Positions 35,089 through 43,578 of a stretch of 64,000 bases of DNA are shown here, piece by piece. Position numbers and translations under genes: made by a program. Each line of letters opens with the position of its first letter. Position 1 is the first letter of the stretch. Source of the stretch: Aquabacterium sp. A7-Y. GTDB lineage: Bacteria; Pseudomonadota; Gammaproteobacteria; Burkholderiales; Burkholderiaceae_C. The stretch is taken from contig NZ_JAPFBW010000001.1 of NCBI RefSeq assembly GCF_026153205.1, positions 62,001 to 126,000 on the forward strand, given 5' to 3'. The notes under the pieces are model-generated. The model was not told where the DNA came from and did not search any database. It worked only from the letters and a program-made list of their open reading frames with translations.

Positions 35089-35489
35089 GGGGTCTCCTGA
35101 AAAAAGTACAGCCTGCGGCAGTTTTGGGATCGGGTTTCGGCATGCAGTCCGAGGCCTCCAGGCCGGTCTGTAAGTGCTTGATGTCGACCCTCCTGCCGGC
35201 CTTGCCGGGGCACAGGAGCGGGGCTATCCACCTGCCCTGGCAGGGGCTGCAGGTAGGCGCTCACCCCCTGCCTAGACGGGCCGATCGGACTGGCGCCCCG
35301 CGTTCGAGCTGCATTCGTGAACCCGGCTTGTCCCGTCCCGGACCGCGGCCGGCCGGGGGGCCGCCGCGACGGCCGAGCGTGAAGAAAGCGCTCACTCGAC
35401 CGGTGCGCCTTCGAAACATCGAAAAGTCTGATCGCGCACTCCTTGACTTTCAGGCCCGATCGATTCTCCGGCCCGGGCAGCAGCAAGGT

Positions 35490-35505
35490 GGCAGGTGGCG
35501 TGCCC
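35490..35505 (-). promoter_or_regulatory. Candidate sigma-54 promoter, minus strand (DUF4142/TopIB)
   Basis: Minus strand GGGCACG-CCAC-CTGCC; GG at 35504-35503 and GC at 35492-35491, ten bases apart, one mismatch in the -12 element. Predicted start near 35479 gives a leader of about 390 bases before the ATG at 35088, long but without an intervening gene. It lies back to back with the promoter at 35516-35531. Confidence 0.5.
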
Positions 35506-35515
35506 GAGGTCTGGC

Positions 35516-35531
35516 AGGCACACCGTTTGCC
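35516..35531 (+). promoter_or_regulatory. Sigma-54 promoter for small ORF, GT4 and DUF2334
   Basis: AGGCACA-CCGT-TTGCC; GG at 35517-35518 and GC at 35529-35530, ten bases apart. Predicted start near 35541, about 97 bases before the small ORF at 35638. The rest of 35089-35637 holds no gene that I can support. Confidence 0.72.
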
Positions 35532-35637
35532 TTTCGAGTGTGCTTCGGGGGTGCCGAGGGTGTCTGCTGCGTGACGCCCGAAGTGGGTCCGCGCCTTGAT
35601 GGCGCGCCATTAGCCACACATTGCAAGAGGGAGCCCC

Positions 35638-35817
35638 ATGAACCATCCGCGGCGGGCTGTTGAGCGCTCAGTTACCGAAACCCATATCTGGTTGCCTGCC
35701 CAACGGCAGGTGGACTTCGTCTGGGAAGCTTCCATGAACTCACCGAGCAAGCCGCGTGCAAGGCTGCTCGGCGGGGTGAGCGCCCGCTGGGGCGTCCGGC
35801 CGGCTGCAGGAGCGTGA
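35638..35817 (+). CDS. Small ORF (59 aa) ahead of a glycosyltransferase
   Basis: Encodes MNHPRRAVERSVTETHIWLP at the start and ends GVRPAAGA. Support: GAGGGAG four bases before the ATG, a stop (35815-35817) one base before the glycosyltransferase ATG at 35819, and a strong sigma-54 promoter 97 bases upstream. No family is recognised. It has no membrane span; it carries several Arg/Lys and Trp residues. It could be a leader peptide that couples translation to the downstream gene rather than a functional protein. Confidence 0.45.
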   Translation: MNHPRRAVERSVTETHIWLPAQRQVDFVWEASMNSPSKPRARLLGGVSARWGVRPAAGA

Positions 35818-35818
35818 C

Positions 35819-36952
35819 ATGGGCACCATCCATCTTGCCGACGTGACGATGTTCTGGAGCACCGCCAGCGGGGGCGTGCGCCGCTACCTGCATGCCAAGC
35901 GGGCCTGGCTGCAGCGCCACACCGGCTGGCGTCACACGATCGCCGCACCGGTGGTCGACACTGAACGGATGGTCCGCATGCCTGCCGTGCCCTTGCCGTT
36001 TTCGCACGGCTACCGCATGCCGTGGCAGCGAACCGCTTGCGCCGACAGGTTGGCCGGTCTCGCGCCCGACCTGATTGAGGCGGGCGATCCCTACCGCCTT
36101 GCGTGGTCCACCCTGGATGCGACACGCCGGCTGCAGATCCCCAGCATCGCCTTCTGCCACTCCAACCTCGCCGCCATGGCCGAGCGCGTCGGTGGCCGGC
36201 CGGCGGCGGCGCTCGCGCGGGCCTACATGAAGCGGCTGTACCGCCAGTTCGACCTGGTGCTGGCACCGAGCGAAGCCATGCAGGCCCACCTGGTCGACCT
36301 CGGGCTGGCCAATGTCGAGCGCCAGGCCCTGGGCGTCGACACGCACGTCTTTCACCCCAAGCGCAGCGACGCCGTCTGGCGCGCTTCCTTGGGGCTGCCG
36401 CCCAATGCGCGGGTGCTGGTTTATGCGGGGCGTTTCGCGCCGGAGAAGCACCTCGACCTGCTGTGCGGCGCGGTGGCCCGGCTCGGCCCGCCCTATGTCC
36501 TGCTGGCGCTCGGTGCCGGGCCCACTCCGCCCAGCGGGCCGCGTGTGATCGTCAGGCGCTTCGAGCACGACAGCCTGCGCCTGGCACGCGTGCTGGCCAG
36601 CGCCGACGCTTTTGTGCATGCCGGCGACCAGGAGACCTTCGGCCTGGCGGTCCTCGAGGCGCTCGCCTGCGGCCTGCCCGTGGTGGCGCGCAAGGCGGAA
36701 GGGCTGGCGGAACTGGTCGACGAGCAGGTGGGCATCGGTGTCGACCGTCCGCATGCCGACGATTTCGCGCAGGCGATCGAAGCCTGTTTCTCCCGCGACC
36801 GCCAGGTCCTGGCTCGCGCGGCACGCGCCAGGGCCGAGTCCTACGACTGGTCGAGCGTGATGCCCTCCCTGATGGCCCGCTACCACCGCCTGCTCACGCG
36901 GCGTGCGGCGGCGGTGCCCAGCTTGTCGCTCTCATCCCAAACGGAGGCTTGA
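35819..36952 (+). CDS. Glycosyltransferase family 4 (glycolipid type)
   Basis: 377 residues; AGGAG six bases upstream of the ATG. GT-B: N-terminal TMFWSTASGGVRRYLHAK, acceptor region FCHSNLAAMAERVGG, donor region LVYAGRFAPEKHLDLL and HAGDQETFGLAVLEALACGLPVVA (E-x7-E). It resembles the SqdX/MgtA group that glycosylates diacylglycerol or sugar lipids, but this assignment is uncertain. Its stop shares one base with the start of the DUF2334 gene, so the two act together. Confidence 0.87.
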   Translation: MGTIHLADVTMFWSTASGGVRRYLHAKRAWLQRHTGWRHTIAAPVVDTERMVRMPAVPLPFSHGYRMPWQRTACADRLAGLAPDLIEAGDPYRLAWSTLDATRRLQIPSIAFCHSNLAAMAERVGGRPAAALARAYMKRLYRQFDLVLAPSEAMQAHLVDLGLANVERQALGVDTHVFHPKRSDAVWRASLGLPPNARVLVYAGRFAPEKHLDLLCGAVARLGPPYVLLALGAGPTPPSGPRVIVRRFEHDSLRLARVLASADAFVHAGDQETFGLAVLEALACGLPVVARKAEGLAELVDEQVGIGVDRPHADDFAQAIEACFSRDRQVLARAARARAESYDWSSVMPSLMARYHRLLTRRAAAVPSLSLSSQTEA

Positions 36953-37848
36953 TGGAACCGAGTCTTTGTGTCGTGCTCCACGACGTCGCGCCCAGTACCT
37001 GGGCAGCGTGTCAACGGGTGATCGACGCCGTGGGCGAAGTCGCGCCCGTTCCCTTGACCCTGCTGGCCGTGCCGCGCTACCACGGAGCGCCGCGCACCCC
37101 CGAATTCGAAGAGACCCTGACGCAGCGCCATGAATGCGGCGACGAACTCGCCCTGCACGGCTACACGCACCAGGACGATGGCACGCCGGCCGGTCCGATC
37201 GACCGGCTGCGGCGCCAGTGGTACACCGCCGGCGAAGGCGAATTCGCCGACCTGAGCCGCGAGGCGGCGACCCAGCGCCTGGTCGCCGGGCTGCGCTGGT
37301 TCCAGGCCAATCGCTGGCCGCTCTACGGCTTCGTGGCGCCGGCCTGGCTGCTCAGTCCCGGCACCTGGGAGGCCTTGTCGGTCATCCCGCTGAGCTACAC
37401 CAGCACGCTGCGGAAGATCTACACGCTGCCGCAGCGCCAGTCCATCAACAGCCCCAGCGTCGTCTACTCGACGCGCGCGGGCTGGCGGCGGCTGGCCTCG
37501 ATCTGCTGGAACAACGCGCTCTACCAGGCGGGGCAGGACTCTCAGCTGCTGGTGCGCTTCGAGTTACACCCCCACGACGCCGATCACTTCTGGGTGCGGC
37601 GTTCGTGGCAGAAGCTGCTGGCCTGGCATCTGCAGTACCGCCGCGCGATGACGGTGGCCGAGTTCGTGCGGCAGTGGCAGGACAGCGCCTGCGCCAACAC
37701 CCTGCCGGCGACCTACTGGCATCCTGTCGAGGAGGCGGCGCTCGCGCCGCCGCTGGTGGCCCCGGCGCTCGCCGCTCAGAACAGCCTCAGCACGCCGGCC
37801 GCCATCAACGCGCCGATCACCGCGCCGGCCAGGACATCGCTGGGGTAG
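36952..37848 (+). CDS. DUF2334 polysaccharide-deacetylase-like protein
   Basis: 298 residues from the ATG at 36952 (TGATG junction; ACGGAGG seven bases upstream). The catalytic-type motifs are LCVVLHDVAPSTW at the N terminus (H/D), ELALHGYTHQDDG with two histidines, and GFVAPAWLLS. DUF2334 members are distant carbohydrate esterases of CE4 type. There is no signal peptide. The last 73 bp overlap the convergent PAP2 gene, so the C-terminal Ala/Pro-rich tail is not under strong coding constraint. A deacylase for the glycolipid made by the GT4 is a fair guess. Confidence 0.85.
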   Translation: MEPSLCVVLHDVAPSTWAACQRVIDAVGEVAPVPLTLLAVPRYHGAPRTPEFEETLTQRHECGDELALHGYTHQDDGTPAGPIDRLRRQWYTAGEGEFADLSREAATQRLVAGLRWFQANRWPLYGFVAPAWLLSPGTWEALSVIPLSYTSTLRKIYTLPQRQSINSPSVVYSTRAGWRRLASICWNNALYQAGQDSQLLVRFELHPHDADHFWVRRSWQKLLAWHLQYRRAMTVAEFVRQWQDSACANTLPATYWHPVEEAALAPPLVAPALAAQNSLSTPAAINAPITAPARTSLG

Positions 37849-38354
37849 TGCAGGCCCAGCACCACGCGCGAAAGCGCGATCAGCAGGGTGAAGGGCACCA
37901 GCACCACTGCCAGCAGCGGGTAGTACTGCAGCAGCACCACCGAGAAGGCCACCGCGTGCAGCGTGTGGCCCGACGGGAAACTGAACTGATCGAGCGCCCG
38001 GGTGCAGGCGCGGATGTCGGCGCAGGCGACGAACGGCCGGGGCCGGCCGGCCCAGCGCTTGAGCAGCAGATAGAGCGTGAGGTTGAGCAGTCCCAGCGCC
38101 ATCATGCGCAGCGAGCAGGCCCAGCCGCGCGAGCCGCCCAGCAGCGGCAGCAAGGCCATCCCTGCATACCAGAGCACCCCGTTGCCGAGCCGGCTCACGA
38201 GCGCCAGCAGCAGCACCAGCGAGCGGTGGTTCGCGGCGCGGTGCAGGCGGCGGGTCCACAACAGGTCATGCTGAGCCCACAGCGCGCAGCGCTGCCGCAG
38301 TCCGCTCGCCTCAAGCCGGGCAAGCGGCCCGTGGGTGCGTGGCTTCCATTGCAT
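37776..38354 (-). CDS. PAP2-family membrane phosphatase
   Basis: 192 residues, five or so membrane segments. The tripartite acid-phosphatase signature is complete: KRWAGRPRP (motif 1), FPSGHTLHAV (motif 2, catalytic His) and SRVVLGLHYPSDVLAG (motif 3, nucleophilic His and Asp). Such enzymes dephosphorylate phosphatidic acid, phosphatidylglycerophosphate or undecaprenyl pyrophosphate at the periplasmic side. The start lies 44 bp inside the upstream GT4 gene, so the two are cotranscribed; it may release diacylglycerol for a glycolipid. Confidence 0.9.
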   Translation of the reverse strand: MQWKPRTHGPLARLEASGLRQRCALWAQHDLLWTRRLHRAANHRSLVLLLALVSRLGNGVLWYAGMALLPLLGGSRGWACSLRMMALGLLNLTLYLLLKRWAGRPRPFVACADIRACTRALDQFSFPSGHTLHAVAFSVVLLQYYPLLAVVLVPFTLLIALSRVVLGLHYPSDVLAGAVIGALMAAGVLRLF

Positions 38355-39468
38355 GCGCGGCGTCCAGCAGGTGGGCTTCGAAACGTGTCAAGACCGAGCG
38401 CCACGTCGCCTCCAGCGCGGTGCGTCGGGCCGCTTCGCGCATCCAGCGCAACTGCGGCAGCTGGGCGGCCAGCGAGCAGGCGGCGGTGACGAAGCTGGCC
38501 TCGTGGCCAGGCCGCACGAGCAGCCCGCTTTCGCCGTCCTCGAGGTGCTCGCCGGCCGCTCCGCAGTCGTAGGAAACGACCGCCAGACCCGAAGCCATGG
38601 CCTCCAGCACCACATTTCCGAAGGTGTCGCTGAGACTGGGGAACAGGAAGATGTCGGACGACGCGTAGTGCTCGGCCAACTCGGCGCCCCGCAGCGGGCC
38701 GACGAAGCGGGCCGCCGGAAAGGCGTTCTCCCAGCGCCTGCGCATCGGACCGTCGCCGACCACCACCATCTGTGCGTGGGGCTGGCGCGCCCGGATTGCC
38801 TCGAAGGCCTGCAGCGCCAGCGGAACATTCTTCTCGGCGGCCAGCCGACCGACATAAAGCACCACCGGCGTGGTCCGCCCCGCGCCCCACTGCCGACGCA
38901 GGGCCTGGCTGCGCTGCTCGGGCGAGAAGCGCTCGGTGTCGACGCCTCGGCCCACCACGGCGAGCCGCTCGAAACCTTGGCGGGCCAGGCCGCGGCGTAC
39001 CGCATAAGTCGGCACGAAGGTGCGGTGTGCGCCATTGTGCAGGCGGCGCAGGTAGCCGCACACGAGGCTCTCGCACCAGCCCAGTCCGTAATAGTGACTG
39101 TATTGATGGAAATTAGTGCGGAAGTCGCTGGTGACGGCCAGACGCAGGGAGCGCGCTGCACGGACCGCTGCCCAACCCAGCGGGCCCGGCGTCGCGACAT
39201 GCACCAGCTGCGGCCGGCTGCGCTCCCAGCGCTGCTTCAGCGTGCGGCCAAGGGCCAGGCCGAAGCGCAGATCCCGGTACATCGGGATCGGCAGGCCGGC
39301 GGTGCGCCACTCCTCACGGTCGTCGCGCGGGGCCTCGTGGGGCTGGCGCGGCCGCACCAGTTCGACCTCGTGCGATGCGTCCCGCAGGTGGCCGACGCTG
39401 CGTTCGACGGTGAGAGCCACCCCGTTGAGTTCCGGCGGATAGGTTTCGGTGATGTAGGCGATGCGCAC
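38311..39468 (-). CDS. Glycosyltransferase family 4 (MgtA/SqdX-like)
   Basis: 385 residues from a GTG at 39468 (AGGGG seven bases upstream). The opening MRIAYITETYPPELNGVALTV and the HVATPGPLGWAAVRAAR and DFRTNFHQYSHYYGL motifs match the GT4 branch that glycosylates diacylglycerol or phosphatidylinositol (SqdX, MgtA, PimB). The donor half has VLYVGRLAAEKNVPLAL, DGPMRRRWE and LFPSLSDTFGNVVLEAMASGLAVV (E-x7-E). It is the first gene of a pair with PAP2 and has a sigma-54 promoter 23 bp ahead of its start. Confidence 0.9.
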   Translation of the reverse strand: MRIAYITETYPPELNGVALTVERSVGHLRDASHEVELVRPRQPHEAPRDDREEWRTAGLPIPMYRDLRFGLALGRTLKQRWERSRPQLVHVATPGPLGWAAVRAARSLRLAVTSDFRTNFHQYSHYYGLGWCESLVCGYLRRLHNGAHRTFVPTYAVRRGLARQGFERLAVVGRGVDTERFSPEQRSQALRRQWGAGRTTPVVLYVGRLAAEKNVPLALQAFEAIRARQPHAQMVVVGDGPMRRRWENAFPAARFVGPLRGAELAEHYASSDIFLFPSLSDTFGNVVLEAMASGLAVVSYDCGAAGEHLEDGESGLLVRPGHEASFVTAACSLAAQLPQLRWMREAARRTALEATWRSVLTRFEAHLLDAAHAMEATHPRAACPA

Positions 39469-39501
39469 GGTGGACCCCTGGGAAAGACGCCCGAGGTGTT
39501 A

Positions 39502-39517
39502 GGCAAGCGATGTGCCC
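39502..39517 (-). promoter_or_regulatory. Sigma-54 promoter for GT4/PAP2
   Basis: Minus strand GGGCACA-TCGC-TTGCC; GG at 39516-39515 and GC at 39504-39503, ten bases apart. Predicted start near 39491, 23 bases before the GTG at 39468. A 16-bp core identical to the one at 42984-42999. Confidence 0.75.
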
Positions 39518-39590
39518 GTCCTGTCGCCAGGCAGCAGGAGCTCCAGACCCGAAGTGAGGCAAAACATTGCGACAGAGCGATGACAGGCGG

Positions 39591-39606
39591 GGGCATGAGA
39601 CCTGCT
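39591..39606 (+). promoter_or_regulatory. Candidate sigma-54 promoter for mscS
   Basis: GGGCATG-AGAC-CTGCT; GG at 39592-39593 and GC at 39604-39605, ten bases apart, one mismatch in the -12 half. Predicted start near 39617, 28 bases before the GTG at 39645. This start site would exclude the alternative ATG at 39567. Confidence 0.55.
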
Positions 39607-39644
39607 GCACCGGCCCGGTGGGTTTTCCTCAACGGGGGGCATGC

Positions 39645-40463
39645 GTGAACCTGGATCTCTGGCTCGCTCGCCTGAGCGCCTACGACATCAGGCTGTTTTC
39701 CTTCAGCGGCACCACCTTCACGGCGCTGTCGCTGCTGCAGCTCGCCTTCGCAGTGGTGCTGCTGTTTTTCGCCGCCGGGACGCTCAAGCGCTGGATGGTG
39801 GCGCGGGTGCTGGTGCGCTTCCAGATGGACCTCGGCACGCGCCAGGCGATCGGCTCCATCGTGCGCTACCTGGTGCTGATCATCGGCTTCGTGGTCATCC
39901 TGCAGACCGCCGGCATCAATCTCACCGCCTTCAACGTCGTCGCCGGTGCTCTCGGTGTCGGGGTGGGTTTCGGGCTCCAGAACGTCTTCAGCAACTTCAT
40001 CAGCGGGCTGATCATCATGTTCGAGCGGCCGATCAAGGTCGGCGACCGCATCGAGCTGACCAACATCGAGGGTGTGGTCCATGACATCGGCGCCCGCCGC
40101 ACGACGGTGGTGACCAACGACAACGTGACCATCCTGGTGCCCAACCAGCGTTTCATCATCGACAACGTCGTGAACCTGGTCTACCTCGCCAGCCCGGTGC
40201 GCCTGCGGGTGCCGGTCAACGTCGCCGGCGCCAGCGATATCACGCTGGTGCGGCAGCTGCTGCTGGAGGCCGCGGCGGACAACTCCCAGGTGATGGCCGA
40301 GCCGCCGCCCTCGGTCTTTCTGCTGTCGCTCGGTGGCGGCGCGATGAGTTTTGAATTGCTGGTGTGGTACCAGCCGCGCGAATGCACGAGGCAACTGCTT
40401 ACGAGTGAGCTCAACTTCGGGATTGGCGCCAAGCTGCGGGCGCACGGCATCAACAACGCCTGA
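39645..40463 (+). CDS. Mechanosensitive channel, MscS family
   Basis: 272 residues from the GTG at 39645 (GGGGGG upstream); an ATG at 39567 precedes the predicted promoter. Three membrane segments: about 21-43, 63-83 and 88-110. The third is the pore helix with the Gly/Ala pattern (NVVAGALGVGVGFGLQNVFSNFISGLII). The beta domain has ERPIKVGDRIELTNIEGVV and VTNDNVTILVPNQRFI. Opens on membrane tension and releases solutes on hypo-osmotic shock. It is divergent to the GT4/PAP2 operon. Confidence 0.93.
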   Translation: MNLDLWLARLSAYDIRLFSFSGTTFTALSLLQLAFAVVLLFFAAGTLKRWMVARVLVRFQMDLGTRQAIGSIVRYLVLIIGFVVILQTAGINLTAFNVVAGALGVGVGFGLQNVFSNFISGLIIMFERPIKVGDRIELTNIEGVVHDIGARRTTVVTNDNVTILVPNQRFIIDNVVNLVYLASPVRLRVPVNVAGASDITLVRQLLLEAAADNSQVMAEPPPSVFLLSLGGGAMSFELLVWYQPRECTRQLLTSELNFGIGAKLRAHGINNA

Positions 40464-40506
40464 GCGGCCTGGCGAGAGCCGCCCGGCTCTTCAAATCGCT
40501 TGAAGG

Positions 40507-40522
40507 CGGCATATCGATTGCT
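40507..40522 (+). promoter_or_regulatory. Sigma-54 promoter for UDP-xylose synthase gene
   Basis: CGGCATA-TCGA-TTGCT; GG at 40508-40509 and GC at 40520-40521, ten bases apart, with a T at the final W. Predicted start near 40533, 25 bases before the ATG at 40558. This rules out the GTG at 40531 as start codon. Confidence 0.72.
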
Positions 40523-40557
40523 GCTGGTGCGTGAGCACGACTACTGCGAAAGCTGTC

Positions 40558-41613
<1,056 letters not shown>

Positions 41614-41646
41614 AGCGGCGAGCCGGGCAGGGGCTTGCCCCTGGCG

Positions 41647-42948
41647 CTACTGCAGCGGACCGAGCCGTTGTGTCAGCCAGGCCAGCGTGCGGGCCTGCCA
41701 GCCGTCGACGGAGCCCGGCTCCGCACGAAGCTCCCGGCTGCGGCCCAGCTCCTGCAGGAACACCGCCTCGACGGCTTCGCCGAAGCCGTGGTCCAGCACC
41801 ACCAGCTTGGCGTCGGCGCCCGGTCGCAGCAGCCGGGAGCCGTCGAATGGCCCCGAGCCCACCGTCGCCCAGACGCCGTCGATCAGCGCCAGGGCCAGCG
41901 CCGCCCGGGGCAGTTCGGCGCGGCGCTCGAACAGGCGCACGCCGGCGTCCAGCAAGGCCCGTTCACGCCCCTGCAGGGCAGGCCGGTCGGCGCGGGTCGG
42001 GCCGGGCAACACCACGCGCACATCCACACCGCGCCGGGCCGCCTCCGCCAGCGCGCGCTGCAGGCGCCGCGAGGGCAAGGGGCCCGAGGCGGCCAACAGG
42101 TGGACAGCTTGCTCGGCCGAGTCGATCGCTCGCAACAGCGCGCTGCCATACGGGTGGCGGCGGCGGCCCGCGTCGCCTGCGGCAATGGCGACCTGGTGCT
42201 CGCCGGCTGCCGCCAGCGGGGGAAAGTAGCGCGCCTTCTGCACCGCGGCACCTCGGGCGCTGCACCAGTGGTCGAGGAAGAGGCGCTGCAGGGTGGCCAC
42301 CACCGGCCCTTCCACACGCAGGTGGGTGTCGAGCCAGGCCTCTCCGGCATGGGCTTCGGCGCGGACCAGCGCCGCGGCCTCGCAGCCGCCCGTGATGGCG
42401 ATGCGGCCGTCGACGATCAGCAGCTTGCGCCGCTCGAGCGACGGCGGCTGGCTGCCGAGGGCCCGCTGCCAGCCGGTGGGCCGGTTGTATTCACACAGCT
42501 GGACGTCCGCGCGCCGCAGTGTTTCCAGCCACTCGCAGTCCTGGCCGCGCGCGCCGCAGCCGTCATAAAGAAGGTTGACCCGCACCCCCTCGCGCCGGCG
42601 GTCGACCAGCCGGCGCGCGAACTCCTGCGCCACGCCGGGCACTTCCAGGAGGCAGCACTCGATGTTGATGTGATTGCGCGCGGCGGCGATGGCCTGCAAC
42701 ATGGCCCTGCAGGTCGCGGACGCCTCGAGCAGCAGTTCGACCCGGTTGCCAGGGGTGACCGGCTGGTCCAGCGCATTGGCCAGGGTGGTGACGTGCCGAG
42801 CCAGGTGCCTCAACTCGCCGCCGTCGGCGCGTGGGCTGTCCGGCGCCGCCTCGGCACGCGGCCGACCTCCGGGCAGGGGTGGCATGGGTCTGAGACGCGG
42901 GGGCCGGGCGGGATGCCAGGCACCGGAAGCCATACGGGTGGAAGGCAT
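41647..42948 (-). CDS. Phospholipase-D/cardiolipin-synthase-like protein with both HKD motifs degenerate
   Basis: 433 residues from the ATG at 42948; GTG 42963 and ATG 42933 are alternatives, none with a clear ribosome site. The fold is that of PLD-type cardiolipin synthases: NRVELLLEASATCRAML, NHINIECCLLEVPGVA, GVRVNLLYDGCGAR, DGRIAITGGCEAA and HLLAASGPLPSRRLQRAL. In active enzymes each half has H-x-K-x4-D. Here motif 1 is R173-x-K175-x4-D180 (RRKLLIVD) and motif 2 reads A350-x-A352-x4-D357 (ALALALID). Neither half keeps a catalytic histidine, so it is probably a non-enzymatic scaffold or regulator. It has its own sigma-54 promoter. Confidence 0.85.
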   Translation of the reverse strand: MPSTRMASGAWHPARPPRLRPMPPLPGGRPRAEAAPDSPRADGGELRHLARHVTTLANALDQPVTPGNRVELLLEASATCRAMLQAIAAARNHINIECCLLEVPGVAQEFARRLVDRRREGVRVNLLYDGCGARGQDCEWLETLRRADVQLCEYNRPTGWQRALGSQPPSLERRKLLIVDGRIAITGGCEAAALVRAEAHAGEAWLDTHLRVEGPVVATLQRLFLDHWCSARGAAVQKARYFPPLAAAGEHQVAIAAGDAGRRRHPYGSALLRAIDSAEQAVHLLAASGPLPSRRLQRALAEAARRGVDVRVVLPGPTRADRPALQGRERALLDAGVRLFERRAELPRAALALALIDGVWATVGSGPFDGSRLLRPGADAKLVVLDHGFGEAVEAVFLQELGRSRELRAEPGSVDGWQARTLAWLTQRLGPLQ

Positions 42949-42983
42949 AAGGGAAGACTGCACAGTCAGCGTTCGAGCTTGTC

Positions 42984-42999
42984 AGCAAGCGATGTGCCC
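42984..42999 (-). promoter_or_regulatory. Sigma-54 promoter for the PLD-like gene
   Basis: Minus strand GGGCACA-TCGC-TTGCT; GG at 42998-42997 and GC at 42986-42985, ten bases apart. Predicted start near 42973, only 10 bases before the GTG at 42963 and 25 before the ATG at 42948, which favours the later start codon. The core is identical over 16 bp to 39502-39517. Confidence 0.75.
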
Positions 43000-43006
43000 G
43001 ACCCTC

Positions 43007-43022
43007 CGGCACGGGCCTTGCC
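43007..43022 (+). promoter_or_regulatory. Sigma-54 promoter for the small secreted protein
   Basis: CGGCACG-GGCC-TTGCC; GG at 43008-43009 and GC at 43020-43021, ten bases apart. Predicted start near 43032, 64 bases before the ATG at 43096. It lies 8 bp from, and divergent to, the promoter of the PLD-like gene. Confidence 0.72.
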
Positions 43023-43095
43023 ATCCCGGGCTGGGGAAGGCTGCCGGCGTGCGTGCGGGCGGCTTCCCGTCTTCGTTCAAAAGGAAGGAGCCGAG

Positions 43096-43479
43096 ATGAG
43101 ACGCCACCTGATGTCAGCGTTTTTCTGGATCGCCGCGGTTTGCGGCGCCCACGCCCAGACGAGTCCCGGCAGCCTGCCCGGCAGCCGGCCGGCTCCGGAC
43201 ACCTTGCCGCCGCCGGTGACCCAGCCGGACGCGGTCCGGCAGGCCGGCGGCAACGAGGCCGAGCGCTCGCAACCCAAGCTGTCGAGCACCGAGCGGGCCG
43301 AAACCCAGGCGCCGACCGCCCTCTCGCACTGCACCAGCCGGCCCCGCGAGTCGCGGGCCGACTGCGTGCGCCAGGTGCTGGACCTCGACGAGCGCGCCGA
43401 GCGCGACAGCGGCGCGGCGCGGGACGGCGGCAGCGGCATGAACCCGCCCCGCGAGCGCGGGATGTCGCTGCCGCGCTGA
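43096..43479 (+). CDS. Small secreted protein, hypothetical
   Basis: 127 residues from the ATG at 43096 (AAGGAG six bases upstream). A signal peptide of about 20 residues ends GAHAQ, then a proline-rich segment (SRPAPDTLPPPVTQPDA) and a hydrophilic C terminus with two cysteines (SHCTSRPRESRADCVRQ) that could pair in the periplasm. No family is recognised. The frame is open upstream to 41635, but only as antisense of the PLD-like gene. Divergent to that gene, with its own sigma-54 promoter. Confidence 0.7.
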   Translation: MRRHLMSAFFWIAAVCGAHAQTSPGSLPGSRPAPDTLPPPVTQPDAVRQAGGNEAERSQPKLSSTERAETQAPTALSHCTSRPRESRADCVRQVLDLDERAERDSGAARDGGSGMNPPRERGMSLPR

Positions 43480-43512
43480 GGAGGGACCGGCCGGGTGCCT
43501 GGCCAATGAAGC

Positions 43513-43545
43513 AAAAGTGACCGACCCGCACGGCGGGCCGGTCAC
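43513..43545 (-). terminator. Terminator after the ABC transporter (minus strand)
   Basis: Stem of 13 bp (43517-43529 with 43533-43545, one mismatch) and a 3-base loop. Read on the minus strand it is followed by TTTT, a short U-tract, 34 bp after the end of the ABC transporter gene. Confidence 0.6.
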
Positions 43546-43578
43546 AGCGGGGCGCCGCGCGAGGCGGCGCTGCCTCTC

